From: Myxococcus stipitatus
GTDB taxonomy: Bacteria; Myxococcota; Myxococcia; Myxococcales; Myxococcaceae
DNA length: 64,000 nt
Assembly (NCBI RefSeq): GCF_037414475.1
Contig: NZ_CP147913.1
Coordinates: 1,240,001-1,304,000 of the forward strand
Reading direction: 5' to 3'
Position 1 is the stretch's first letter, and each line of letters starts with the position of its first letter. The notes under the pieces were generated by a model, which ran no database searches, was not told the origin of the DNA, and saw only the letters and a list, made by a program, of their open reading frames with translations. The position numbers and the translations under genes are program-made. Of the stretch, positions 16,344-24,656 are shown piece after piece.

Positions 16344-18017
16344 TCAGGGCCGCTGCTGCGCGAGCATCCAGGTGAAGACCTTCGGGTCACTGTAGAAAGC
16401 GTTCCAGATTTCGTGGCCGCCGCTCGGCAGGTAGGTGAAGAGCATCGGCTTGGGGGGAGGCAGCCCGTTCGCGTCGGTGGCCACCTGACCGTCGACCCAT
16501 TGCCATCTCCCAAGGTCCGGACGGAAGTGCGCGGTCTGCACGCGGGACGGGTTGTTGCTGTACGTATCCATGACGCCACCCGTGCCTCCCATGGCCTGCC
16601 CCAGCTTGTCGAACCAGCCAATGGTCGCCGAGGGCTTCGCGGGGATGTCATCCGCCGCGTGCACGGCCCAGAGGTGGAGGTTCTCCCGGACCATGACCTG
16701 AGCGGCGGGCAGGTTCGAGTTGTACCCCCCGTTGCAGACGGAGACTGCCGCCGCGAGCTTCTCCGGGAAGAGCGTCGCATAGTTGAACGTCCCCGAGCCC
16801 CCCATACTGAGTCCCGTCAAATACACACGCTTGGGGTTGACCTTGAGCGTCGCCAGGATGTGCATGATGAACGGGTCCAGGTTGTGGACCGCTTCGTACT
16901 CACTCCAGCCGCCGCTCGTCTGCGGCGACACGAGGACGAACGGATAGTCCTTTCCGTCTTGGTCGATGAATCGCTGCGGCCCATGGTTCCGGACTTTATG
17001 GAGGTCTCCGCTCAAGCCGCTCCCGCCCTCGCCCCCTCCATGCAGGAAGAAGACAACGGGCCAGTTCGACCCCGCCTCGTAGCCCGGCGGCAGGTACAGC
17101 ACGTACCCATACTGCCCCGGCGTCGTCGACACCTTGTAGATTTCCTGGGTGGTGCCACGACCTCCGGCGGCGCTTTGCACCGTCACCTTCGTGCGCGAGG
17201 AAGCCGTGGCGCCATCATCATCCGTCACGGTCAGCTCGAACTCGTAGAGCCCCACCACCAGGCCCGAGGCCGTGGCGGACAGCGTCGTCGCGCCCGTCAG
17301 CGTCGCGGTGTTGGGTCCGGAGACCTGGGTCCACTGCCGTGAGACCAGGGTGCCGTCACTGTCCACCGCCGCGCCCGCGAGCACGGCGGACGTGGTGGGC
17401 AGCAACACCGTCTGGTCCGCCCCCGCTGACACCGTGGGCGGAACGTTGGGCGCGTTGCCCACCGGCGAGCCGTAGATGACAATCTCGTTGGAGGCGCCCT
17501 TCATGTCGCGCGCGAAGTGGATGTAGCGCGTGCGCTTGCCAATCGTCTTGAAGTTCCACTTCTCCCACAGGTTCGTCGACACCTCCTCGACGGAGGTCCA
17601 GGCGCCGGGAGCTCCCACGCCGATGAAGACCTTGCCGGTCTCGAAGGTGTCGAAGACTCCCACCTCCGTCACGTCGTAGAGCTGTCCCAGGTCGATGACG
17701 AAACCCATGGGGTACTGGCTCTCGTTGTACGCGACATTCCCCCAGGTCGTCGCGGGCTTGAACGTCAACGGGCCCTTCGGGTCGCCAACGAGCGACTGCT
17801 CATCGAAGAGGTTCTGGTACGCGCCCAGCGTCGGGCGGACGCCGTCCGGCTGGACCATGGCCGGGGTGATGATGATTCGCTGCGCCAGGAGCGGGGCGGC
17901 CACGGAGCTGACCTCGGACTCCTGCCCCACCTCGACAGGGCCTTCACAGCCGCTCGCCACCAGCACCAGCGCGGCAGCCCCCCATCTCAAACTCTCACGA
18001 ACTTGAAATCGCGACAC
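16344..18017 (-). CDS. Esterase lipoprotein 1 (discoidin-like, PKD/REJ-like, CE1/PHB-depolymerase-like esterase)
   Basis: The 557-residue lipoprotein (signal RWGAAALVLVASGC) has three parts. Residues ~45-190 form a discoidin-like beta domain (PMGFVIDLGQLYDVTEVGVFD). Residues ~195-285 form a PKD/REJ-like domain (PPTVSAGADQTVLLP...VTDDDGA). Residues ~295-557 form an alpha/beta hydrolase of the PHB-depolymerase/feruloyl-esterase type with YLPPGYE, FFLHGGGEGG, nucleophile Ser ~404 in GLSMGG, acid in HAADD and His in GGHEIW. It likely hydrolyses an ester polymer or polysaccharide ester at the cell surface. Two close paralogues lie at 18190-19869 and 40568-42265. The start is GTG 18017: it has AGGAGGA upstream and sits at the same distance from the shared promoter element as in both paralogues. 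Confidence 0.85.
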   Translation of the reverse strand: MSRFQVRESLRWGAAALVLVASGCEGPVEVGQESEVSSVAAPLLAQRIIITPAMVQPDGVRPTLGAYQNLFDEQSLVGDPKGPLTFKPATTWGNVAYNESQYPMGFVIDLGQLYDVTEVGVFDTFETGKVFIGVGAPGAWTSVEEVSTNLWEKWNFKTIGKRTRYIHFARDMKGASNEIVIYGSPVGNAPNVPPTVSAGADQTVLLPTTSAVLAGAAVDSDGTLVSRQWTQVSGPNTATLTGATTLSATASGLVVGLYEFELTVTDDDGATASSRTKVTVQSAAGGRGTTQEIYKVSTTPGQYGYVLYLPPGYEAGSNWPVVFFLHGGGEGGSGLSGDLHKVRNHGPQRFIDQDGKDYPFVLVSPQTSGGWSEYEAVHNLDPFIMHILATLKVNPKRVYLTGLSMGGSGTFNYATLFPEKLAAAVSVCNGGYNSNLPAAQVMVRENLHLWAVHAADDIPAKPSATIGWFDKLGQAMGGTGGVMDTYSNNPSRVQTAHFRPDLGRWQWVDGQVATDANGLPPPKPMLFTYLPSGGHEIWNAFYSDPKVFTWMLAQQRP

Positions 18018-18048
18018 AAATCCTCCTCGGCCACGGATGAAGGCCAGG

Positions 18049-18081
18049 TGATACATCATCAAGGTCGCGCAAATCCAGATT
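18049..18081 (-). promoter_or_regulatory. Shared promoter/operator element of esterase gene 1
   Basis: Read on the minus strand: AATCTGGATTT (18081-18071), 15 nt, TGTATCA (18055-18049), then 31 nt to the GTG start. The same two boxes with identical internal and start-codon spacing precede the two paralogues. It could be a promoter (TGGATT as -35, TGTATC as -10, 16-nt spacer) with an overlapping palindromic operator. Confidence 0.6.
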
Positions 18082-18148
18082 CACTTGCTTTTACAGTGTA
18101 GAAACCTTGGTTACCTGGTTACAGTCGTATCTTTCGTGTAGAGCGGGC

Positions 18149-18179
18149 GAGCAGGGCCCGGACGACCAAGGCCCTGCTC
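18149..18179 (-). terminator. Hairpin terminator of esterase lipoprotein 2
   Basis: GAGCAGGGCC (18149-18158) pairs perfectly with GGCCCTGCTC (18170-18179) around 11 nt, just downstream of the stop of the minus-strand gene at 18190. Confidence 0.7.
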
Positions 18180-18189
18180 CCCTTGAGCA

Positions 18190-19869
18190 TCACGGCCGCT
18201 GCTGCGCGAGCATCCAGGCGAAGACCTTCGGGTCCTTGTAGACGGAGCCCCAGATGTAGTGGTCGCCGGAATCAAAGAGCGTGAACATCATCGGCTTCGC
18301 GGGTGGCAGCCCATTCGTATCGGTCGCCGTCTGCCCATCAATCCATTGCCACTTGCCGAGCGCGGGTCTGAAGAAGGCGGTCTGCGGTTTCGCTGGGGAC
18401 GTATACGTGTCCAGGACACTCCCCGTGCCTCCCATGGCCTGCCCCAGGAGGTCGAACCAGTTGGCCGTCGCCCTGTATCCGATGGTGCTGTCATTGCGCG
18501 CATGCGAAGCCCAGAGCGGCAGTTCGCCATCGACCATGGCTTGAGCCATGGGAGCGCTCGAGCCCCACCCTCCCGTGCAGATGGGGATGGCGGCCGCGAG
18601 CTTTCGAGGGAAGAGGCCCGCATAGTTGAACGTCCCCGCGCCACCCATGCTCAGCCCCGTCAGGTACACACGCTTGGGGTTGACCTTGAGCGTCGGCAGC
18701 ATCCGGTCGATGAACCAGTTCAGCTCATGGCCCGCTTCGTACTCGCTCCAGAAACCCGTGGTCTGCGGCGCGACGATGACGAACGGATAGTCCTTCCCCT
18801 CGTTGACGATGTAGTTCGGCAACGCTTGCTCGGAGAGCTTCTGGAGCTCGTTGTCGCCATTCCCCTGCTGACCTTGCCCGTGAAGAAAGAAGACGATGGG
18901 CCAGTTCGAACCCTCGTCGTAACCCGGGGGGAGGTAGAGGAAATGTCCATACACGCTCTGCGTCGCCGTCTTCTCGCGCCACTGGACGCGGCCCCGGGTG
19001 GCGGGTGAAGGCTCCACCTTCACCTTCGTCCGCGACGCCACCGTGACGCCATCATCGTCCGTCACTTGCAGTTCGAACTCGTAGAGCCCCTCCACCAGCC
19101 CGGAGGCCGTGGCGGACAACGTCGTGCCCCCCGTCAGCGTCGAACCCGGAGGCCCGTTGAGATTGACCCACTTCAGCGAGACCACCTGCCCATCGCTGTC
19201 GCTGGCCGTTCCCGTCAGCTGCGCGGACGACACAGGCAACACCACCGTCTGGTCCGCCCCCGCCGACACGGTGGGGGGCGCATTCGCCGGAGTCCCATCC
19301 GACGGAGTCCCGTAGACGACCAGCTCATTCGACGCGCCATCGATGTTCCGCGCGAAGTGGAGGTAGCGCGTGCGTAGCTTCACGTCCACCAACGGCCACT
19401 GCTCCCACTTGTTGGTGAGCAGCGCGGGGAGGCTCGTCCACGCGCCAGGCGCACCCACGCTGAAGTACACGTAACCCTTCCTGGGCGGGTTGTCGTAGGT
19501 GTCGAACACCCCGACCTGCGTCACGTCGTAGAGCTGCCCCAGGTCGATGACGAAGCCCATGGGGTATTGGTTCTCGTTGTACGCGACGTTCCCCCAGGTG
19601 GTCGCGGGCCTGTAGGTCCACGGGCCTCGAGGGTCGCCAATCAGCGTCTGCTCATCATAGAGATTCTGATACGCGCCCAGCGTTGGCCGGACGCCGTCCG
19701 GCTGGACCATGGCCGGGGTGATGATGATTCGCTGCGCCACCAGCGGCGACACCACCGAATCGTAGACCTGCGCCTCCTCCGCGCTCGGCGGAGCGTCACA
19801 ACCACTCACCACCAACGCCAATGCAGCGGCACTCCATCTCAAACCTTCACGAACCGGGGGTCGCGTCAC
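18190..19869 (-). CDS. Esterase lipoprotein 2 (paralogue of 16344-18017)
   Basis: The 559-residue lipoprotein (RWSAAALALVVSGC) has the same three-part layout as its neighbour: discoidin-like domain, PKD/REJ-like domain (PPTVSAGADQTVVLP) and CE1-like esterase with Ser ~407 in GLSMGG, acid in HARND and His in SGDHYIW. The terminal WMLAQQRP is identical in all three paralogues. Hallmark insert lengths differ slightly, so substrate range may differ. Start is GTG 19869 with GAGGAGG nine nt upstream. The tandem position suggests duplication, but each copy has its own promoter element and terminator, so they are separate transcription units. Confidence 0.85.
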   Translation of the reverse strand: MTRPPVREGLRWSAAALALVVSGCDAPPSAEEAQVYDSVVSPLVAQRIIITPAMVQPDGVRPTLGAYQNLYDEQTLIGDPRGPWTYRPATTWGNVAYNENQYPMGFVIDLGQLYDVTQVGVFDTYDNPPRKGYVYFSVGAPGAWTSLPALLTNKWEQWPLVDVKLRTRYLHFARNIDGASNELVVYGTPSDGTPANAPPTVSAGADQTVVLPVSSAQLTGTASDSDGQVVSLKWVNLNGPPGSTLTGGTTLSATASGLVEGLYEFELQVTDDDGVTVASRTKVKVEPSPATRGRVQWREKTATQSVYGHFLYLPPGYDEGSNWPIVFFLHGQGQQGNGDNELQKLSEQALPNYIVNEGKDYPFVIVAPQTTGFWSEYEAGHELNWFIDRMLPTLKVNPKRVYLTGLSMGGAGTFNYAGLFPRKLAAAIPICTGGWGSSAPMAQAMVDGELPLWASHARNDSTIGYRATANWFDLLGQAMGGTGSVLDTYTSPAKPQTAFFRPALGKWQWIDGQTATDTNGLPPAKPMMFTLFDSGDHYIWGSVYKDPKVFAWMLAQQRP

Positions 19870-19900
19870 AGAGCCTCCTCATCCAACGGCGGGACGCCCG

Positions 19901-19933
19901 TGATATAGCAACGACTCCACTCAAATCCAGATT
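19901..19933 (-). promoter_or_regulatory. Shared promoter/operator element of esterase gene 2
   Basis: On the minus strand: AATCTGGATTT (19933-19923), 15 nt, TATATCA (19907-19901), then 31 nt to GTG 19869. TATATC is the best -10 match of the three copies. Confidence 0.6.
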
Positions 19934-20042
19934 AACAAGCATATCACGAATCAGAACGAACCCCGCGCGAAGGTGGCCTATTCGCCTACCCTGTTACAGT
20001 AGACCTTCATCTTCAAATCTGGGATTCGCCCCGCGCGGCAGG

Positions 20043-20080
20043 GCCGAGGCCGGGCGTCAGCGGACACGCCAGGCCTCGGC
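20043..20080 (-). terminator. Hairpin terminator after the DUF1036 gene
   Basis: GCCGAGGCC (20043-20051) pairs with GGCCTCGGC (20072-20080); an inner GGCGT/ACGCC extends the structure. It lies just past the stop at 20088 on the minus strand. Confidence 0.6.
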
Positions 20081-20087
20081 GGCCGGC

Positions 20088-20504
20088 TCAGGGCCGCAGC
20101 GTCAGCGTGTAGTTCGTGTAGCTCGCTGTATCGAGCTGCCTGTAGCCCAGGTTGCGCGAAGGGTTGAAGCAGGAGTTGTCACACAGGTTGAACGCGGCGT
20201 ACGGGGTGCAGGTGTAGTAGGGACCGGACCAGGTCCGGCCACCCCCCTCCGCGTAGTAGTACGAGTACCGGTTGGGGATGGCGGAGCCGTAGACAATCTT
20301 GCACTGCCCCGGCGTCAGGCTCCACCAGCCCCGCTTCGCCCAGACGCTCCCATCCGATGAGGCACAACTCGGCTGGTACCACGAATAGGCGGTGTAGATG
20401 GTGGCGCTGGTGCCATTGCAGAACTGCACCCAGGCATGGGCTGGCATCGCGAAGCCGAGCCCGGCCACGGCCCCCACGGCCATCATGAGCTTTCTCGTTG
20501 TCAT
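20088..20504 (-). CDS. Secreted DUF1036 domain protein
   Basis: The 138-residue protein has a Sec signal peptide (MMAVGAVAGLGFAMPAHA) followed by a DUF1036 domain: WVQFCNGTSATIYTAYSWYQPSC, WAKRGWWSLTPGQCKIVYG and paired cysteines near the C-terminus (CTPYAAFNLCDNSC). The role of this periplasmic or secreted domain is unknown. It lies 27 nt downstream of a small lipoprotein gene on the same strand, so the two are probably co-transcribed. Confidence 0.8.
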   Translation of the reverse strand: MTTRKLMMAVGAVAGLGFAMPAHAWVQFCNGTSATIYTAYSWYQPSCASSDGSVWAKRGWWSLTPGQCKIVYGSAIPNRYSYYYAEGGGRTWSGPYYTCTPYAAFNLCDNSCFNPSRNLGYRQLDTASYTNYTLTLRP

Positions 20505-20531
20505 GTGATGTTCCTCGCTCGTTCCAGATGG

Positions 20532-20837
20532 CTACTTGAGGATGCGTTGCACGGCGCCAGGGGTTGCGGGCGACACAGCGGGTTCAGCCTGCTGCTCCCC
20601 CGGCGTCACGATGAGCTCCATCGTCGTGGAGGGGTCGATGACGTACTTCACGGGGACCGCCGTCACCACGGCCGACGTCCGCGTCGCGGACAGCTCCGCC
20701 TCGGAGGGCATCGCCTCCTCGAGCGAGGCTTCGTGCGTGGAAGGAGGCGGCTCGGACGCGGGCTCTGGAGAATTCTCACCACAGCCCACGGCCATGGCCA
20801 CCAGCCCAAGGACCGTGACACTCACAAGTGACCTCAT
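20532..20837 (-). CDS. Small lipoprotein of unknown function
   Basis: The 101-residue protein has a clear lipoprotein signal (LVSVTVLGLVAMAVGC, Cys ~19), an acidic Ser/Pro-rich linker (~22-50) and a short hydrophobic C-terminal part. No known domain is recognised. It is the first gene of a two-gene unit with the DUF1036 gene, which suggests that both act in the same envelope compartment. ATG 20837 follows AGAGAGGT. Confidence 0.6.
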   Translation of the reverse strand: MRSLVSVTVLGLVAMAVGCGENSPEPASEPPPSTHEASLEEAMPSEAELSATRTSAVVTAVPVKYVIDPSTTMELIVTPGEQQAEPAVSPATPGAVQRILK

Positions 20838-20908
20838 TGCTGTACCTCTCTTTCAGAACTGCCCAGCGGCGGACCACCCACCGCATGACAATCAATACGC
20901 CTGACGCC

Positions 20909-20936
20909 GATGTATTTGTTTCAACCCAAGTATCAA
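20909..20936 (-). promoter_or_regulatory. Candidate sigma-70-type promoter of the lipoprotein-DUF1036 operon
   Basis: On the minus strand TTGATA (20936-20931), a 16-nt spacer and TACATC (20914-20909) lie ~70 bp before ATG 20837. The -35 matches TTGACA at five of six bases; the -10 is weak. Confidence 0.4.
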
Positions 20937-20939
20937 CCC

Positions 20940-20964
20940 ACCCCGATTGCCGGGGTTTGTTTTT
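20940..20964 (+). terminator. Intrinsic terminator-like hairpin with T-run, no gene upstream
   Basis: ACCCCG (20940-20945) pairs with CGGGGT (20951-20956) around ATTGC and is followed by TTGTTTTT on the plus strand. This is the only hairpin here with a convincing U-tract. No plus-strand gene precedes it, so it may stop read-through, end an unseen transcript or act as an attenuator. Confidence 0.5.
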
Positions 20965-21235
20965 AAAGAAGACATCTCATCCGTCTGATTCACGACAGTC
21001 TCCGAACCATGTCGTGGACACACAAAACCCCAACAGGAATGCGGGTTTGACTGGCGGGCAACGCCTGGCGGGCAACCCTGACGCCCGCAGGGACGCCCGC
21101 GAGGTCCAGGTGAGAGGTGAGGAATGAGCCATCCCTCCTGAAACAACATCCTTCAGGGTGATGGAGACTCAGTGACAAACAAGCTGAGACTGCCCACTCC
21201 GCATCAAGCGGGATGTCTCACAGGAGTGGTTGTCC

Positions 21236-22591
21236 ATGATTCGCACAAGGTTCACAGGGTTCTTGAGGTGGCTGACCGCCGGCGGCCTGTCGCTGACCGT
21301 GGCATGTAATGCCCCCGTCGAAAGCGAAGGGGAGCCGCTGGAGCTTTCGCAGGAGTCGACGTTGGTGCCGGGAGTTCCGTGCGCCGACGGGACCATGGAG
21401 CAGATCTTCTCCGGCGGAATGGCGGGGTGTGCGGGGGCCGTCACCTGGAACAACCGCGCCTCCCTCTGCGCCGCGGGGTTCCGGCCCGCGACGGCGCGCG
21501 AGTGGGACACCTTGTTCAACGGACTGGCGCCCGCGCACAACTACTGGACGAACGATGACCTGCGCTACGCCGGCGCCTCGGGGACGTGCAGCGTCTCCTA
21601 CGTGTCCGGGACGGCATGTCCCGCGGGCCAGCCCATGCGGGTGTGTACGGCCTCGGGCAGTGACGCCGAGGGCAATCAGTGCAATTGGACCGGCTGCGGC
21701 CTGCTCTCGAACACCCCCAACCGCTTCTTTGGCGGGTGCGCGGGGAACAACACGGCGGGGACCCTCTGCGTGCCCCGGGGCTGCGCGGACGGAACCGTCG
21801 AGCAGACCTTCTCCCGAGGCCTGGTGGGTTGTGCGGGCAGCATGACCTGGGCGAAACGCGCCGCGCTGTGTGCGCCGGGTTATCGCCTGGCCACCGCCGC
21901 CGAGTGGGTCGCATTGAGGGGCGCGACGGCGCCCACGCACCACTACTGGACCAACGACGACCTCAAGTACACCGGCACGTCGTCAGCATGCTCGGTGAGC
22001 GTCAGCAGCGGCACGGCCTGCCCCGCCGGCAGCCCCATGCGCGTCTGCAGGGCCGCGGGGACGGACCCCGAGGGCAACACCTGCAACTGGGGCAACTGCG
22101 GCTACAACGCGGTGCCGCCCCCCAACGCATACTTCGGCGGCTGCGCGGGAAACCCCACGGCGGGAGCCCTCTGCCTGCCGACCTCGGGCTGCGCGGATGG
22201 CACCGTCGAGCAGGTCTTCTCCAGCAACCTCGTGGGCTGCGGGGGCGCGGTGACCTGGCCCAGTCGAGACACCCTGTGCGCGCCGGGCTGGTCCGCCAGC
22301 GCGGCGACCACCTGGACCAGCCAGCATGGGTCGGCGGCTCCGCTGTTCAACTACTGGACCCGTGACAACCTGCGCTACCTCGGCTCGGGCTCGAACAGCT
22401 GCGCCGCCTCGCCCACCTCGGGCACCGCCTGTACGACGAACCAGCCCATGCGCCTGTGCACCCCCGGCGGGACGGACACGTTCGGCAACCAATGCAACTG
22501 GACCCACTGCGGCTATCTGACCAACACGCCGGACCACTTCTTCGGCGGCTGCAATGGCAATCAGTTCGCCGGGACGCTGTGCGGGCTGTAG
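21236..22591 (+). CDS. Lipoprotein made of three ~135-residue Cys-rich repeats
   Basis: The 451-residue protein starts with a lipoprotein signal (GGLSLTVAC, Cys ~24). The rest is three tandem repeats starting near residues 49, 183 and 319. Each follows the order GCADGTVEQxFS..LVGCAG.xTW, LCAPGxR..TAxEW, HxYWTNDDLxY, SGTACPAGxPMRVC, GNxCNWxxCG and FFGGCxGNxxAGTLC. Cysteine spacing is conserved, suggesting disulfide-stabilised secreted modules. I do not recognise the domain; function unknown. ATG 21236 follows CAGGAG by 9 nt. An in-frame TTG two codons earlier is less likely. Confidence 0.7.
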   Translation: MIRTRFTGFLRWLTAGGLSLTVACNAPVESEGEPLELSQESTLVPGVPCADGTMEQIFSGGMAGCAGAVTWNNRASLCAAGFRPATAREWDTLFNGLAPAHNYWTNDDLRYAGASGTCSVSYVSGTACPAGQPMRVCTASGSDAEGNQCNWTGCGLLSNTPNRFFGGCAGNNTAGTLCVPRGCADGTVEQTFSRGLVGCAGSMTWAKRAALCAPGYRLATAAEWVALRGATAPTHHYWTNDDLKYTGTSSACSVSVSSGTACPAGSPMRVCRAAGTDPEGNTCNWGNCGYNAVPPPNAYFGGCAGNPTAGALCLPTSGCADGTVEQVFSSNLVGCGGAVTWPSRDTLCAPGWSASAATTWTSQHGSAAPLFNYWTRDNLRYLGSGSNSCAASPTSGTACTTNQPMRLCTPGGTDTFGNQCNWTHCGYLTNTPDHFFGGCNGNQFAGTLCGL

Positions 22592-22620
22592 CCGCCCCGA
22601 CGACTCGACTCCGGCACGGA

Positions 22621-22641
22621 AGCGGCGCTGACTCCGCCGCT
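22621..22641. terminator. Hairpin between the Cys-rich lipoprotein and M48 peptidase genes
   Basis: AGCGGCG (22621-22627) pairs with CGCCGCT (22635-22641); CGGA and TCCG outside extend it imperfectly. It sits between convergent stop codons. Confidence 0.5.
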
Positions 22642-22656
22642 CCGTCCCCCGCCCTC

Positions 22657-24507
22657 TCAGGCGGCCTCGTCCGACTTGGACTGATACTCCTGCATCGTCC
22701 GGTGGCGGCCCAGGTAGTGGCCGAAGGCGCCCACCAGCGCGTCCCCATCCTCGAGCTTGCTCAGACAGATGGAGCGCTTGCCCTTGAACATCCCCTCGCC
22801 CTCCAACTGGAGGTCCAGGTACTTCTTGAACAGGCGCTCCGCCGTGGTGGCCGCCTTCACCTGCTCGAAGCGCACCGGCTCCTCCCACTGCGCGCAGTTC
22901 ACCCCGGCGAAGTCCAGCCGCACTTCGTGGCCCTCCTCCTTGGCCGCGAACTCCATCGGCGGGAAGTGCTTCTCCACGTGCTGCTGCTCCGCGTCGTTGG
23001 CCGGCCGGTAGCGGTAGGCCAGCGCCAGGTCATGGGCCTCGGAGAAGCGCGACTCGTAGGCGCCCCACAGCCGGGCCTCGATGGCGTCCGCCTCCAGGAT
23101 GGCCTGTGCCCAGGAGGAGCTCACGGGCTCCAGCAGCGCCTGGACCATGTCGTCCGGCCCCAGCTTCACGCCCACGTTCTCCAGGCGCGCGGCCAGCGGC
23201 GGGTGGGAGTCGAACGGGTGCGGCGTCACCGCGCCCTGCAGGTCGTCCTGCACCGCGCCGGACTGCGCATACGCGGCGAAGCCGTGTGCGACGCGCCGGG
23301 CGATGGCCACCGACTCCTGCTGCTCGTTGCGGCCAAACAGGTCCGCCTCCACGCGCTCGCGGAAGTTCGCGTACGCCCCCACCTTCACGAGCGAGCGCGC
23401 CAGCTCCTCTCCCGAGGTGACCTCCGCCGCGAGCCGGTCCGCGGCGAGCTCGCTCGCGCGCCGGCTCTTGCCCAGCGACAGTTCGAAGAGCCCGCGGTAG
23501 GCCACCATGAAGTAGAACACGGGCCGCGTCATCCCGCCCTCGTAGAGCGCGCCCAGGTAGTCGCTGAAGTGCGCGAGCATCGGCGCCAGCCGCTTGCCGT
23601 GGCCCGTATCCCCGCCCAGCAGGTGACCCATCTCGTGCGCGAGCACCGCCTCCGCCTCGCCCTTCTCCAACAGCCGCAGCAGGGAGACACTCACGAACAG
23701 CGTCCGTCCGGAGAGCGTCCTGCCTCCAGCGGTGATGTCGCTCTCGGTGACGAAGAAGTTGGCGTCGATTCCCACCAGGATGTGGTCCGGGGGCGGAGTC
23801 TCCAGTTGCGCGCACAGGCGGCGAACCGTCGCCCAGAGCTCCGGCGCCGCGGACTCCTCGAGCACCTCCGCCTCCACCGCGAAGTCCATGGACGGACGCT
23901 TGAAGATGGCAATCACCACCACGCCCACCGCGATGGCCGCCGCCACGCCCACCAGGATGATGAGCTTGGGCGAGTAACGCTGGAACCAGAGCGCGGTGAC
24001 CCAGAAGGACAACCACGCCGCGAGGCCCCCCTGCCCCGCCACCTGGAAGGCGCTGGCGACACGAAGCAGGTTCCAGCCCACCACGAAGCTGCCGTACTGG
24101 AAGCCGCGCGAGACGAACGCCGCCACGCCGCACAGGAGCGCAATCAACGCGGAGACCACGCCCAGCACCACCAGCCCCAGTGACAGCCGGTACATCCACG
24201 AGAACTGCGTCACGTCCGAGCACGCCTCGCCCAGGTTCTCGCGGAAGTTCGCCAGCGCCTCGTTCTCGCTGAGGCACGCCTTCGAGGCCGACACGGTATT
24301 GAAGAAGGCCAGCGCATCCTCCCGCTCGTCCGGGCTGAGCCGTTTGTCCTTGAGGACCTCCGGAATGATGGCCTCGCGGACGCGAGCATCGAAGCGGTGC
24401 TGTGCGTGCCCGGCGAACCACAGGCCGAAGACAGGAAGAGCGAAGAGCCAGAGCGCGGGCAACACGTAGCCGCGCAACACACCAGGAGTTTTTGAGGTCG
24501 AGCGCAT
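22657..24507 (-). CDS. Membrane-bound M48 family metallopeptidase
   Basis: The 616-residue protein has an N-terminal membrane segment (~14-35), three further membrane segments (~107-205), and a zinc-peptidase domain with HEMGH (His291, Glu292, His295) and a downstream ASELAADRLAAE carrying the third zinc ligand, the M48 (HtpX/Ste24-like) arrangement. The C-terminal third (~430-616) is an extension that includes a DSHPPLAARLENVG segment common after M48 domains and then an unrecognised region. It likely acts in membrane protein quality control or turnover. ATG 24507 opens directly with a basic n-region before the first membrane segment. Confidence 0.85.
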   Translation of the reverse strand: MRSTSKTPGVLRGYVLPALWLFALPVFGLWFAGHAQHRFDARVREAIIPEVLKDKRLSPDEREDALAFFNTVSASKACLSENEALANFRENLGEACSDVTQFSWMYRLSLGLVVLGVVSALIALLCGVAAFVSRGFQYGSFVVGWNLLRVASAFQVAGQGGLAAWLSFWVTALWFQRYSPKLIILVGVAAAIAVGVVVIAIFKRPSMDFAVEAEVLEESAAPELWATVRRLCAQLETPPPDHILVGIDANFFVTESDITAGGRTLSGRTLFVSVSLLRLLEKGEAEAVLAHEMGHLLGGDTGHGKRLAPMLAHFSDYLGALYEGGMTRPVFYFMVAYRGLFELSLGKSRRASELAADRLAAEVTSGEELARSLVKVGAYANFRERVEADLFGRNEQQESVAIARRVAHGFAAYAQSGAVQDDLQGAVTPHPFDSHPPLAARLENVGVKLGPDDMVQALLEPVSSSWAQAILEADAIEARLWGAYESRFSEAHDLALAYRYRPANDAEQQHVEKHFPPMEFAAKEEGHEVRLDFAGVNCAQWEEPVRFEQVKAATTAERLFKKYLDLQLEGEGMFKGKRSICLSKLEDGDALVGAFGHYLGRHRTMQEYQSKSDEAA

Positions 24508-24656
24508 GGAAGTCAGTGACTCCCAGCGTTATCTCACGGACGGATCCATTTCCACCATCCGTCGCCCGCGACTCGGCAATTCCTGTTATCGCCGAGAACT
24601 CCGCGATAGGGATTGGACGCGGTCCGGGTCACCGATTCCGGGCAGGGCCGCCCCCG

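Larger units (their letters stand above)
20838..21235. other. 398-bp intergenic region with repeats and hairpins
   Basis: Besides the promoter and hairpin above, it holds a perfect 12-bp direct repeat CTGGCGGGCAAC (21051-21062 and 21065-21076), two copies of GACGCCCGC a little further on that can pair with GGCGGGC, and CCGC/GCGG around 21200-21212. No open frame in it looks coding. The structured part lies in the probable leader of the gene at 21236. Confidence 0.5.
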
